64,000 nucleotides of DNA. Source: Hydrogenophaga sp. Lineage in GTDB: Bacteria; Pseudomonadota; Gammaproteobacteria; Burkholderiales; Burkholderiaceae_C. The position numbers were made by a program, and so were the translations under genes. Under the pieces are notes generated by a model. That model saw only the letters and a list, made by a program, of their open reading frames with translations, ran no database searches and was not told the origin of the DNA. The stretch is taken from positions 1-64,000 of the forward strand of contig JAUXNG010000102.1 of assembly GCA_030682835.1 (NCBI GenBank). The letters are read 5' to 3'. Of this stretch, positions 40,483-50,087 are shown piece after piece (within the stretch, counting starts at the first letter, position 1; each line of letters opens with the position of its first letter).

Positions 40483-41364
40483 TCAGTGGGAGTCCAGCAT
40501 GCGCTGCACCAGCGGGTGCTGCACCTTGCGCGCGGTGCCGATGGCGTAGAAGTGTTCCTGCACGCCTTCGCAGGGCGCGAACCAGTGCAGGCCGTAGCCC
40601 TGGGTGAGCTTGTCGCGCATGCGCTCGGAGGCCGGGAACACGCCCATGCCCGAAGCGCCGAAAGTGGCCAGCAGCGCGCTGTCTTCGAACTCGCCCACCA
40701 GCCGGGGCTGTACGCCCTGGCGCTCGAACCACTGGTCGATGCGCAGCCGCACCGAGGCGTGCGCGGTGGGCAGCAGCACCGGGATGCGCGCCAGGTTGTG
40801 CGGGAAGTCCTCCCGCGCCGCGTCGATCCATTCGGCTGGCGCGTACCAGCACAGCCGTGAAGAGCCCAGCGGATGGCTGTAGAGCCGCAGGTTGGGGTTG
40901 ACGGGTGCGGCCCGGTCGGAGAGCACCACGTCCAGGCGGTGCAGCGCCAGGTCGGCCAGCAGGTTGTCGAAATCGTCTTCGTGGCAGAGCAGGCGCAGCT
41001 TGGGCTCGTTCACCACCGGGGCCAGCAGGTCGCGCACCGCCAGCTTGGGCAGGCCGTCTGAAATGCCCACCACCAGGCGCACACCCGTCTGCTCGGTGGC
41101 GTCGCGCACCGTGGCGTGCAGCTGCTCGCCCAGCTGAAAGATCTGCTCGGCCACCTTCAGCGCGGCGTGGCCCGCGTCGGTGAGCGCCAGGCCGCGCCCC
41201 GCCGGCTTGAACAGCGCGTGGCCGAGCGACTGCTCCAGCAGGCGCACCTGAGCGCTGATGGTCTGCACCGCCATGCCCAGCCGTGCGGCCGCGTGCGACA
41301 TGCCGCCCTCTTTGGCCGTGACCCAGAAGTAATACAGGTGCTTGTAGTTCAGGTCCTGCTGCAT
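40483..41364 (-). CDS. NhaR-like LysR-type activator
   Basis: MQQDLNYKHLYYFWVTAKEGGMSHAAARLGMAVQTISAQVRLLEQSLG. Confidence 0.9.
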   Translation of the reverse strand: MQQDLNYKHLYYFWVTAKEGGMSHAAARLGMAVQTISAQVRLLEQSLGHALFKPAGRGLALTDAGHAALKVAEQIFQLGEQLHATVRDATEQTGVRLVVGISDGLPKLAVRDLLAPVVNEPKLRLLCHEDDFDNLLADLALHRLDVVLSDRAAPVNPNLRLYSHPLGSSRLCWYAPAEWIDAAREDFPHNLARIPVLLPTAHASVRLRIDQWFERQGVQPRLVGEFEDSALLATFGASGMGVFPASERMRDKLTQGYGLHWFAPCEGVQEHFYAIGTARKVQHPLVQRMLDSH

Positions 41365-41465
41365 GGTTCGCTTTTAAGGAATGGACTGTTCCGTATTCTC
41401 TGCTTTTAACGGAGGTTCGAACACCCTACCGTGGAGCTCCCTGCCACTGTCTTCAGGAGTTCCGC

Positions 41466-41855
41466 ATGAAAGCGTATCCCGTCAACAGCCCCGAAGCCGC
41501 CGCCCGCGTGCTCGCCATGGCCCTGGTGGCCGACGGCCAGTACTCGACCACCGAGATCCGCGCACTCGACCGCGCGCAGGCGCCCGACCGCCTGGGCATC
41601 AGCCCGCAGGCCTTCAAGACCGTGCTCGATGGCTTCTGCATGGAACTGCTGGCCGAGGGCGGCGGGCAGTGGACCGGCTCGGTCGACCCCGCCACGCGGC
41701 AGCAGCTGATGGACGAGATCACCGACCCCCACCTGCAAGACCTCATCTTGCAGCAGTGCGAGTTGCTGATGCTGGCCGACGGGCACATTGCCGATGGCGA
41801 GGTGGAGCTGCTGGACGCGCTGGCGGCCAGCTGGCGGCGCCCGGTACGGCTCTGA
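41466..41855 (+). CDS. TerB-like protein
   Basis: 129 aa ...VLAMALVADGQYSTTEIRAL...LMLADGHIADGEVELLDAL. Confidence 0.65.
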   Translation: MKAYPVNSPEAAARVLAMALVADGQYSTTEIRALDRAQAPDRLGISPQAFKTVLDGFCMELLAEGGGQWTGSVDPATRQQLMDEITDPHLQDLILQQCELLMLADGHIADGEVELLDALAASWRRPVRL

Positions 41856-41864
41856 CCGCCGGCC

Positions 41865-42626
41865 TCAGAGCCGGTAGAAGAACAGCGCGCTCATCACCAG
41901 CCCGGTGGCGATGACGCCGCTGCGCACGGCGTGGGCCGGCAGCCGCTTCGACCAGCGCGCACCAAAGAAGCCGCCAGCCGTGGCGGCCACCATCATCATC
42001 AGACCTTCGCGCCAGGCAATGGCGCCGGCGATGACGAAAGCGCCCACCGCCAGCCACGAGAGCACCAGCGAATTGAGGTTCTTCAGCGCGTTGACGGTGT
42101 GGATGCGGCTCTCGCCAGTCACCGTGTAGAGCGCCATCAGCAATATGCCCAGCCCTCCGTTGAAGTAGCCACCGTAAATGGCCACGGCCAGCAGCGCCGG
42201 CTCGCGCCAGCGCGCCAGACCCGGCCCGTCGGCGGTGGCACCCGCGGCACGCCGCGCAATCCACGGCCCCGCGGCAAACAGCGCGGTGGCAAACAGCAGC
42301 AGCCAGGGCACGATGCCGGCGAACACACGCGCCGGCGTCACCAGCAGCAACAAAGCGCCAGCCACGCCCCCGGTGGCCGCAATGCCCATCTCCCGCCACA
42401 GCCGGCGCGTGGGCAGCGCCCGCAACTCGGGCCGAAAGCCGAGCGTGCTCCCCAGGTAGCCAGGGCTCACCGCCAGCGCACTGGTGGCGTTCGCCATGAT
42501 GGGCGGCACACCCGCGAAGACCAGGGCGGGAAAGGTGAGAAAGCTGCCGCCACCCGCGACGGCGTTGAGCACGCCGGCAGCAAAGGCAGCGGCGATCAGC
42601 AGCAGGGAGGTGGAAATCAGGTCCAT
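41865..42626 (-). CDS. TauE/SafE-family permease
   Basis: AAAFAAGVLNAVAGGGSFLTFPALVFAGVPPIMANATSALAVSPGYL. Confidence 0.93.
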   Translation of the reverse strand: MDLISTSLLLIAAAFAAGVLNAVAGGGSFLTFPALVFAGVPPIMANATSALAVSPGYLGSTLGFRPELRALPTRRLWREMGIAATGGVAGALLLLVTPARVFAGIVPWLLLFATALFAAGPWIARRAAGATADGPGLARWREPALLAVAIYGGYFNGGLGILLMALYTVTGESRIHTVNALKNLNSLVLSWLAVGAFVIAGAIAWREGLMMMVAATAGGFFGARWSKRLPAHAVRSGVIATGLVMSALFFYRL

Positions 42627-42965
42627 GAACGTCAGGTGGGCTGCCGCGAAGGCAGCATGGGTCGCATGCTTGGGTTGCGGCGATTATGGACAGCTTGCTG
42701 TTGCGCCTGCCCGGCGCGCGTGTACAACCACGCGCGGCGGGACGACCAGATGATTGACCGCCACTGCTACGACAGGCGACCACTGCGAATCATGGATTGC
42801 ACCCAGCGCGCCACGTGGTCAAGAGGGGCAGCTCATTGATACCGGTATAGGACCGCAATAGGCTGAACTGAGTCATTTGCGTTCGACGGCCTGAGCGACT
42901 GCTCCGGTCGTGACCGGCCCGTCGACGATCAGCGGCATCTGCGAGTGCCGCCACGAATGCAAGGC

Positions 42966-43709
42966 TCACGCGATCTTGTTGTCCCTGAAGCCACGCACTG
43001 CCTTGCGGATCTTCGACTCCAGCACCTGCGGGAAGTGGTGCATGACCGAATCGACAATATCGTCGTCAGGGAGGTCCTCGCGAAGAAGCTCGAGCACGAG
43101 CATGTTGACCTCTTTTATCTCCTTCAGCCGAAGCTCGCGAGCTCGAGCTTCGAGCGCTTCAATGCCGGCAAGCCTGCATGCATCAATCACTGCTGCGCCA
43201 TTGGATCCCGGCACCTCCTGGTACACGAATTCATTGAGCAGGGTGATGTGGTCAGCGAACTCGTGGTACGCCGGATGCACCCACTCAAAATCTCCAGCTG
43301 CGGCCGGGTAAGCCACAGCAGCAGCAGAGCGATCCTTCCTACAGTCGTAACTGCCCTTCCTGTGATTGCAGCGCTTGCAAGTGAGGATCAGATTCTTCGG
43401 CTCGAATCTGAAGGCTGGATAGCCTTTCGTGACGCGGCGATCGCTTTGAGAGTTGCTAACGGCACGTTGAACAGACGTTCCCAGCGCCCCTTTTGGGAGG
43501 ATGTGATCAAGCTCGCGAAGGCCAATCTCGTTTTTGATCAGCCGTTTGCAGTAGGCACACCGCGAGCCCTGTACCTCGATCAGGTATTCGACAAGAGCGT
43601 CCTTGGCTGCCGAGACAGCAGCGGCGGTCCAATCGTCACCACGTGCAAGCGCCGCCGCGAGACCGTCAATGGCTGGCTTCGGATATTTGGTGATGTCAAT
43701 CAACGGCAT
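42966..43709 (-). CDS. HNH endonuclease (PtuB-like)
   Basis: CAYCKRLIKNEIGLRELDHILPKG...NLILTCKRCNHRKGSYD; start at MPLIDITKYPKP preceded by GAAGG; adjacent to ATPase. Confidence 0.82.
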   Translation of the reverse strand: MPLIDITKYPKPAIDGLAAALARGDDWTAAAVSAAKDALVEYLIEVQGSRCAYCKRLIKNEIGLRELDHILPKGALGTSVQRAVSNSQSDRRVTKGYPAFRFEPKNLILTCKRCNHRKGSYDCRKDRSAAAVAYPAAAGDFEWVHPAYHEFADHITLLNEFVYQEVPGSNGAAVIDACRLAGIEALEARARELRLKEIKEVNMLVLELLREDLPDDDIVDSVMHHFPQVLESKIRKAVRGFRDNKIA

Positions 43710-43767
43710 GTTTAGAACCTTCAGATGCAGAGGTCTGGGGAGGGGGCTAAAAGTCCAGGCCTGCAAC

Positions 43768-45135
43768 TCAGGCTTCGCCGAGCTCAATGATTGCTTCGAT
43801 GGCGGGCACGATCACGTCGTCTGGTGGCAGCTCTTTCAGCAGTTCCTTGAGCACGGCACATGCTTGACGCAATCGAGCCTTGTCCCCTCCCTTGGTCTTG
43901 AGTAAGTCAAGAGCAGTTGCGACCGCCTTGCTTAGTTCCGGCGCACGAACCGTCTCCATGTCGAATCGCTCCTCGAGGACGGTGCTCGGGAGCCAGCCAT
44001 GGACGGCTTCGCTTGGCACGACTTCAATGCTGCCGTCGTCTTCGTTCCGTCTGAGCCCGATCAGCGAGCCTTCTGAGCTTTGCACGCCGGAAGCAACAAG
44101 CGGCGAATGAGTAGCGATGACTATGTGGCACTTCTTCGCACAAGCAAGAGAGCGTCGCAGCAGGCTGATGTAGTCCCTTTGCCACTCTGGATGAAGGCTG
44201 TTCTCCGGTTCATCGATCAGTACCAAAGAATCGTCCTTCACGCACAGCGAAAGGTTCAACAGGTTGTTCAATATTTGCAATTGACCGGAGCTGAGATCGT
44301 CCACGCTCACACCATCAGCAGCCGCAGGTTGCTTCCCTTTGGTGGAGAAAAACTTCAAGTCTGCAACGTTGAGCATGCCCGCTTTGAGGTAAGGCACCAA
44401 CCATTTGTGCTTCTTGATCTCGACTGCTCCCTTTTCGTCGAGACTTATCACGAGGTCTTGCGTGTAGAGAACTTCCTTGATTGCCGAATCAACGTCCAGG
44501 CTATTCAGGAACTGCCGCATTTCTTCAGCAAATGACGCCTCTGAGCTCCGCAGGTTCGAGAGGACCTTGTCAGCGTACAGCCGAAGGCCTTTAGCACCCT
44601 TGGTGACGTCGTCGACGCCTCGTCTGGGCGCCAATACGGCACGTACCTCGGTTGTAAATCCCAAGCACTGAAGAACAGCCGAGACGCTCTTGGCGCGCTC
44701 GGCGCCAGCGATCGGGTTCTCGAGCATGGACAGCAGGAGACCCGCAGCCATTCTTCCTCGACCGGCAACGTTGCCTGCGTAGCGAGGGCCGAAATAGGAG
44801 AAGTTGTCGAGATCAAACCCGCTCAAAGGACGAGTAATCTGCGCGCCCACGACCTGTGGAAATCGATCGCTATATGTTCCCGAAGCAGCAAGCACGTAGC
44901 GTACCGGATCAGACGAATTCAACGTGGCCGTAGACAACCATTTGCTGCTCGTTCTGTACGAAGTCCCGTTGAGCGCCGCACTCGTGATCAGTCGGAGCAG
45001 CACGCTCTTGCGGGTTCCGTTCTCCCCGCTCAGCACGGTGATCCAATTGCCGGTCTCGTTCGCACTCGGTTTCACGGCAAACGGGATAGATCTTGGTAGG
45101 CCGGGCCCTTCCAAATTTATGGTCAGAACTCTCAT
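43768..45135 (-). CDS. AAA_21/OLD-like ATPase (PtuA-like)
   Basis: MRVLTINLEGPGLP...VLSGENGTRKSVLLRLI (variant Walker A), LSSGQLQILNNLL signature, LVLIDEPENSLHPEWQ Walker B, ATHSPLVA. Confidence 0.85.
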   Translation of the reverse strand: MRVLTINLEGPGLPRSIPFAVKPSANETGNWITVLSGENGTRKSVLLRLITSAALNGTSYRTSSKWLSTATLNSSDPVRYVLAASGTYSDRFPQVVGAQITRPLSGFDLDNFSYFGPRYAGNVAGRGRMAAGLLLSMLENPIAGAERAKSVSAVLQCLGFTTEVRAVLAPRRGVDDVTKGAKGLRLYADKVLSNLRSSEASFAEEMRQFLNSLDVDSAIKEVLYTQDLVISLDEKGAVEIKKHKWLVPYLKAGMLNVADLKFFSTKGKQPAAADGVSVDDLSSGQLQILNNLLNLSLCVKDDSLVLIDEPENSLHPEWQRDYISLLRRSLACAKKCHIVIATHSPLVASGVQSSEGSLIGLRRNEDDGSIEVVPSEAVHGWLPSTVLEERFDMETVRAPELSKAVATALDLLKTKGGDKARLRQACAVLKELLKELPPDDVIVPAIEAIIELGEA

Positions 45136-45742
45136 TGTCCTTTTCGAACCTCAGGGGCTTCTTCTTCCAATATCAGCAGGCCAATAGCGCTAACGCGCTC
45201 GAACCAGTTGTCAGTGTATCGGCCACCCAAAGGCGACAACCGGTGCATTCAGTCCGCCGAGCATAGCTGCGATCAGGCTCGACTGCCCGCAGGCTCTCAG
45301 CAGCCGGAGCTCGTGAATGTAGAGCCGCGACCAAGCGCTCTTGTGCTCTCTGCCGCCCGGTGTCTGCTTAGGCGAATCAGTTGAGGCTGAAGGACGCTGG
45401 CGGGGTACGGTAGCGGTCAACTGGCCCTGGGAGGCAACTGTCCGCAGTCTCTGCACAGCCGAACTTGAATAATCGAAAGTCGCTTGAAGCGTGGGTGCGG
45501 ACCTTCAGAGCATTATCCTCGACTGACTGCGTGTGACCCTAAACTGCCCGAGTTTGTTTGCTCACAAGCGGCAGTTCGGCGCTAGCAGAGACAGTCGTAG
45601 GCGTTCAAATCAAGCTGTGTGCCGTGGAAGCGTTCGGTTGTGCTGCCGGTGGGCAAGTGCTTCGCGCTATATTAATAGTTACAAACGTGCGCAGGCTTGG
45701 CGCAGATTGGGCGGCACTCAATACGAAGGCGAAGGGGAAGAC

Positions 45743-47629
45743 TTGGTAGATTCAGTTCCGATCATTTCGGCGAGAGAGTTTGCTACCGCGTTCGCGCTTA
45801 GGCCGAACCTGGTTGCCTGGTTTCTTGGGGCGGGCGCATCAGCGGCGTCGGGTATCCCGACCGGGTACTCGATGATTCGAGACTTCAAGGCCCAAATCTT
45901 TTGCAGGGAGAAGAACCTCTCAAAGCGCGAAATTGATACCGGAGATCCGGTGTGGACTGAGAGAATAGATGCCTTCTTCCGAGGGACGTCACTACTGCCC
46001 CCGGACGGGAATCCCACGGAATACGCGAAGGCGTTCGAAGCGGTCTATCCACATGCTCGGCTGCGCCGCCAGTACATCGACGACGCCATCAAGAAGGGCA
46101 CGCCATGCTACGGCCACAAGGTTCTTGCGAGCCTGATGGCAGCCCGGAAAGTCGATTGCGTCTTCACCACGAACTTCGACCCATTGGTGGAGGATGCGGC
46201 TGTTGCGGCCAACGCGTTGCTTCCAGTGTTTGAGCAGTGCCGCCCCACGGTTGCGGCCATCGACTCTGCCGAGCGGGCTAAACGATGTCTCACGGAGTCG
46301 GACTGGCCCCTGGTGGCGAAGCTCCATGGCGACTACCAGTCGGTCGAGATCAAGAACACCAACTCCGAGCTGGAGAAGCAGGACGTGTGCATGCGCCATG
46401 TACTTGTGGAGGCGAGTCAGCGCTTTGGCATGGTGTTCGTCGGCTATAGCGGTCGAGACACCTCTGTGATGGATGCGTTGAACGCCGTCCTGAAGGAGAC
46501 CACGCCGTTCCCCAACGGGCTCTATTGGGTCGCTTCATCGGCGTCAAGACTCCTGCCCGCGGTGGTCGAGTTCCTCGAGAACGCACAACTCGCTGGTGTC
46601 GACGTCGCCGTGGTCGATTGCAAGACGTTTGACGAGTTGGCCGCAGACCTTCTGAAGCATGTAGACCTCCCCCAAGTGCTTATGGAACACTTGATGCAGG
46701 GGAGGACAGCTCCGCGCCTGGTCCCCGTGCAATTGCCGGAGAGCGAGGCACGCCCCTTTCCCGTTTTACGGTACTCGGCCTTGCTGATCGAGTCTATGCC
46801 AAGGACTGCCCGCCGGGTCACGCTCAACCAGGTCACGACCTCGCCGGCCGTTCGAACGATGCTGAAGGCGCAATCCGTAAGGGCCGCGGTCGCCGCCAAT
46901 GGCAAGGAACTCGCAGTATTCGGTAAGGACGAGGCGATCTTGGCGGCACTCGCTCCGCTGGGAGCAAAACTGGCCGGAACTGTCGAATTGGATGCCACTC
47001 GCGACAGTTGGGCCCTTGGCCTGCTCTACGACGCGCTGGTCCAGGCGCTGTCTAGGCACCGCCCGCTGGCGCCTAGGCTCCGGAGCTTTGGACACTCATT
47101 GGTCGTGGCGTCGCCTCGAGATGGGGAAGACGAGCTGCGCGCGAAGAAGCGCGCGGAGGACCTTGCAGCACTCAAGACGGCCTACGCCAGTGCGCTGACC
47201 GGCACTGAACAGAAAACCGGCCTTCCTTTCCAGGAAGGCATATTCCTGAAGCTCGAGCAGATCGATGAACGATGGTGGTGCGGCTTCGAGCCGTACACAT
47301 TCGTACAGGTCCCTCGAGAGGAGCGCACGGCGGCGCCGGAAGGCGATCAGTCCAGCGCAGAAGAGGACGGGCTTGGACTGCCGCAAGAGCGTCGTGGCGG
47401 TGATCCGGTTGGCGACTGGCGCAGGGAGCGATGGTTCAACCGACGTAACAAGGAGTGGGCGGCCATCATCGAGGGTTGGGTCCAGATGCTGACCTCGACA
47501 AGGGACGGGACGATGCGCGCTTTTGGCGTCGCTGATGGCGCGGGTATCGACGCTGTGTTCACCGTGTCGCGCATGACGGGCTGGAGTAGGCCTGGCCACC
47601 ATCACGGCTACTTCGAGAGGACCTCGTGA
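45743..47629 (+). CDS. SIR2-APAZ protein (short-pAgo partner, SPARSA-type)
   Basis: SIR2 motifs FLGAGASAASGIPTGYSMI, TTNFDPLVEDA, KLHGDY, FVGYSGRD; APAZ-like C-term GLPFQEGIFLKLEQIDERWWCGFEPYTFV...RERWFNRRNKEWAAIIEGWVQML; likely TTG start after AGGGGA. Confidence 0.88.
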   Translation: MVDSVPIISAREFATAFALRPNLVAWFLGAGASAASGIPTGYSMIRDFKAQIFCREKNLSKREIDTGDPVWTERIDAFFRGTSLLPPDGNPTEYAKAFEAVYPHARLRRQYIDDAIKKGTPCYGHKVLASLMAARKVDCVFTTNFDPLVEDAAVAANALLPVFEQCRPTVAAIDSAERAKRCLTESDWPLVAKLHGDYQSVEIKNTNSELEKQDVCMRHVLVEASQRFGMVFVGYSGRDTSVMDALNAVLKETTPFPNGLYWVASSASRLLPAVVEFLENAQLAGVDVAVVDCKTFDELAADLLKHVDLPQVLMEHLMQGRTAPRLVPVQLPESEARPFPVLRYSALLIESMPRTARRVTLNQVTTSPAVRTMLKAQSVRAAVAANGKELAVFGKDEAILAALAPLGAKLAGTVELDATRDSWALGLLYDALVQALSRHRPLAPRLRSFGHSLVVASPRDGEDELRAKKRAEDLAALKTAYASALTGTEQKTGLPFQEGIFLKLEQIDERWWCGFEPYTFVQVPREERTAAPEGDQSSAEEDGLGLPQERRGGDPVGDWRRERWFNRRNKEWAAIIEGWVQMLTSTRDGTMRAFGVADGAGIDAVFTVSRMTGWSRPGHHHGYFERTS

Positions 47630-49082
47630 TGGCGACGCCTGCACATGCGGCACAACTGGCGCCGTACACCCTTCTGGACGAGCCACTGCTCTCCTTCTCT
47701 CCTTCGGACGATTCCAAGGTTGATGTGCACCCCCTGCGGGGCCTCATCAACCATGGCCCATATTCCCAAGGCTCCTTCGGTGGCTATACGCCTCAGGTGC
47801 GCGTAGCCACAGTGGGCCCTGTGGGCGCGTTCTATCAGCGCGGCGAACTCATGAAGTTGCTGCAGTGCTCGCATCGCCCCGGAGACCGCGCCGAGTATGT
47901 GCCCCCGTACCCAGGATTCGAAGCCTTATTCCGTGTGCAGCTGGTCGGCGCGGGGAAGGGGGCCCACATCAAGTGGCCGGATTCCCTCGGTCAGCTCCCA
48001 GGTGAGGGTGATGCTCAGCAGCGGCTGTTCCAGGCTATGGACGCCGCTCTGCGAAGGCTAGAGGCGCAGCGGAACGAGTTCGACGTCGTCCTAGTCCACT
48101 TTCCTGATTCGTGGTTGCCGATGACGAAAACCAGGACGTTCGATGCCCATGACGCTCTGAAGGCACTGGGGGCCAAGTACAACATCCCCACCCAGGTTCT
48201 CAACGACCGGGTATTCACCTTCAACTACAAGGCATCCTTGGCCTGGCGTCTCGCGACTGCGCTGTATGTGAAAGCAGCAGGCACCCCTTGGAAGCTAGCT
48301 CCGCTCCCAGGTGTTCCGAAAGACACCGCATACATCGGGCTTGCGTACGCGCTTCGTGGCGACCAACGGAACGCCCACTACGTGACCTGCTGCTCTCAGG
48401 TGTTCGACATGGATGGCGGCGGGATGCAGTTCGTCGCCTTCGAGGCGCGAGACCCAGTGGCGGACGTAGCAGAGGCCCGGCGGAACCCTTTTCTGAGCCG
48501 TCATGACATGCGTGCCGTGCTTGCTCGGAGTCTGGCGCTTTACCAGGGCCGCAATGGCGGCAACCTTCCCAAGCGCCTCGTGATCCACAAGAACACAGCG
48601 TTCAAGCACGAGGAAGTCGAGGGGGCCTTCGACGCCTTGACCGGGGTGCCTGAAATCGAATGTATCGAGGTCGGCGCCGCGTCTTGCTGGCGAGGCGTCT
48701 GGCTGCTCGGGACTGGCCGGCGCACACCACCGCTGAGTAAGCCGGCCGCCTACCCAGTGCCGAGGGGAACGATGGTTGTCCGTTCGGGGAACTCTGCGCT
48801 TCTCTGGGTGGCTGGGAACGCGCCTGGCGTGTCCAACACGGGCAACTACTACCAAGGCAAGAAGAGCATCCCGAAACCGCTGCAGCTTATTCGTCATGCA
48901 GGTCGAGGGGGCTCGAACTCATTGCCCAAGAGGCACTGGCGCTATCCAAGATGGATTGGAACAACGATGCGCTGTACGACCCGGTCCCGGTCAGCATTCG
49001 TTACTCGAAGCGCTTGGCTCAAACAATCGCAAACGTGCCGGACCTTCCTAGCAGTGTTTATCCCTACAGGCTATTCATGTAA
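47629..49082 (+). CDS. Short prokaryotic Argonaute (MID-PIWI), apparent frameshift at 48907-48911
   Basis: TGATG overlap with SIR2-APAZ; VVLVHFPDSWLP, AYIGLAYALRGD..YVTCCSQVFDMDGGGMQFV, LPKRLVIHKNTAFKHEEVEGAFDAL; correct C-terminus LELIAQEALALSKMDWNNDALYDPVPVSIRYSKRLAQTIANVP...YPYRLFM* lies in another frame. Confidence 0.88.
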
Positions 49083-49105
49083 CCTGATTCTTGAGGAGCA
49101 GCCAA

Positions 49106-50087
49106 ATGGACTGGGATGACTATCTCGATGACAGCGAACTCGGTAACCTTCCCCCCTGAAGCTTGGGGCAATGTGGCTGACGTGGATGGACCGTTCGATC
49201 CGAACGACGTTTGGATGAAGAGCGCAGACGAGGACGAGCAGCGTATCGCAATGCGGGAATGGTTCACAGCCCGCTACTGCGACCCCGCACACGAGACGCC
49301 ATACAACGGTCGGGAGGGCGGACACCTTTTCATCAATGGAGGGCCGTATAACCCGTCAGATGAGCTGCACACCCGGTTTGGAACGCTCGTGCATGGGGAT
49401 GTGATCCAGGATGTTGCGAATGAACTGGTGATGGAAGTCGGAGACGAGTGGGCGCCGATCCTTCGCGAGCCCCCTCCCGACTACTACGACGAGCGCTTCG
49501 AACTGGAGTCTGTCGGACCAGACGGCCCTTTGCTTCGCGCCAGAGAGCGCATCGCGGAACTGAGCATGACGCTGGGTCTGCAGTCGAACCCGACCGCGCG
49601 ACCTCTAGTTGCGCGTCTGGTCTTCAGCGCCCACATCGGTGTCTTGGAGTCGTTTCTTTGGGAGACCGCCCAGCACTGGATCAGCACTCGCCCGGAGGTT
49701 CTCCAGCGATGCGTTGAACGGCTCCTGGTCTTCAAAGAACAGAAGTTCAATCTCAGTGAGGTGTACGAGCAGCACGCAAAGATCGAGGCTACTGTGAAAG
49801 GCTACCTCCAGAACCTCGTCTGGCATCGGTGGGACCAGGTCGGCGCCCTTTACAGGGAGGCTCTGGACGTAAAACTTCCGAGCATCAAGTCCTTCCAGAC
49901 TCCGTTAGAGATCAGGCACCACATCGTTCACCGAAGTGGCACGGACAAGGCCGGCAACAAGATTGAGATAGACGATGCGGTCATTGCCAGACTCGCCGCC
50001 GACGTCGAAGCCTTCGCGGTGCAGGTCAACAAGGAATGCTCTGACAAGTTTGAACCGCCCCAGGGGCGCGGACGTTACTTGGCTTGA
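49106..50087 (+). CDS. Third gene of the pAgo operon: uncharacterised protein with HEPN-like Rx4H motif, apparent frameshift at C6 49151-49156
   Basis: GAGGAG RBS 7 nt upstream of ATG 49106 (MDWDDYLDDSELGNLPP); after +1 shift PPEAWGNVADVDGPFDPNDVWMKS...WFTARYCDPAHETPYNGREGGHLFINGGPYNP...EIRHHIVHRSGTDKAGNKIEI. Confidence 0.75.

Noticed and set aside
42966-45135. Retron interpretation of the ATPase-HNH pair
   Set aside because: No reverse transcriptase ORF in the flanks; the opposite-strand neighbour is the pAgo operon.
45533-45742. N-terminal extension of the SIR2-APAZ ORF
   Set aside because: Not SIR2-like, no RBS at the 45533 start; a TTG at 45743 with purine-rich RBS is more plausible.
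48912-49119. Called C-terminal tail of the Argonaute ORF (SNSLPKRHWRYPRWIG...NGLG)
   Set aside because: Composition is unlike a pAgo and the canonical C-terminus is in an adjacent frame; treated as an out-of-frame artefact.
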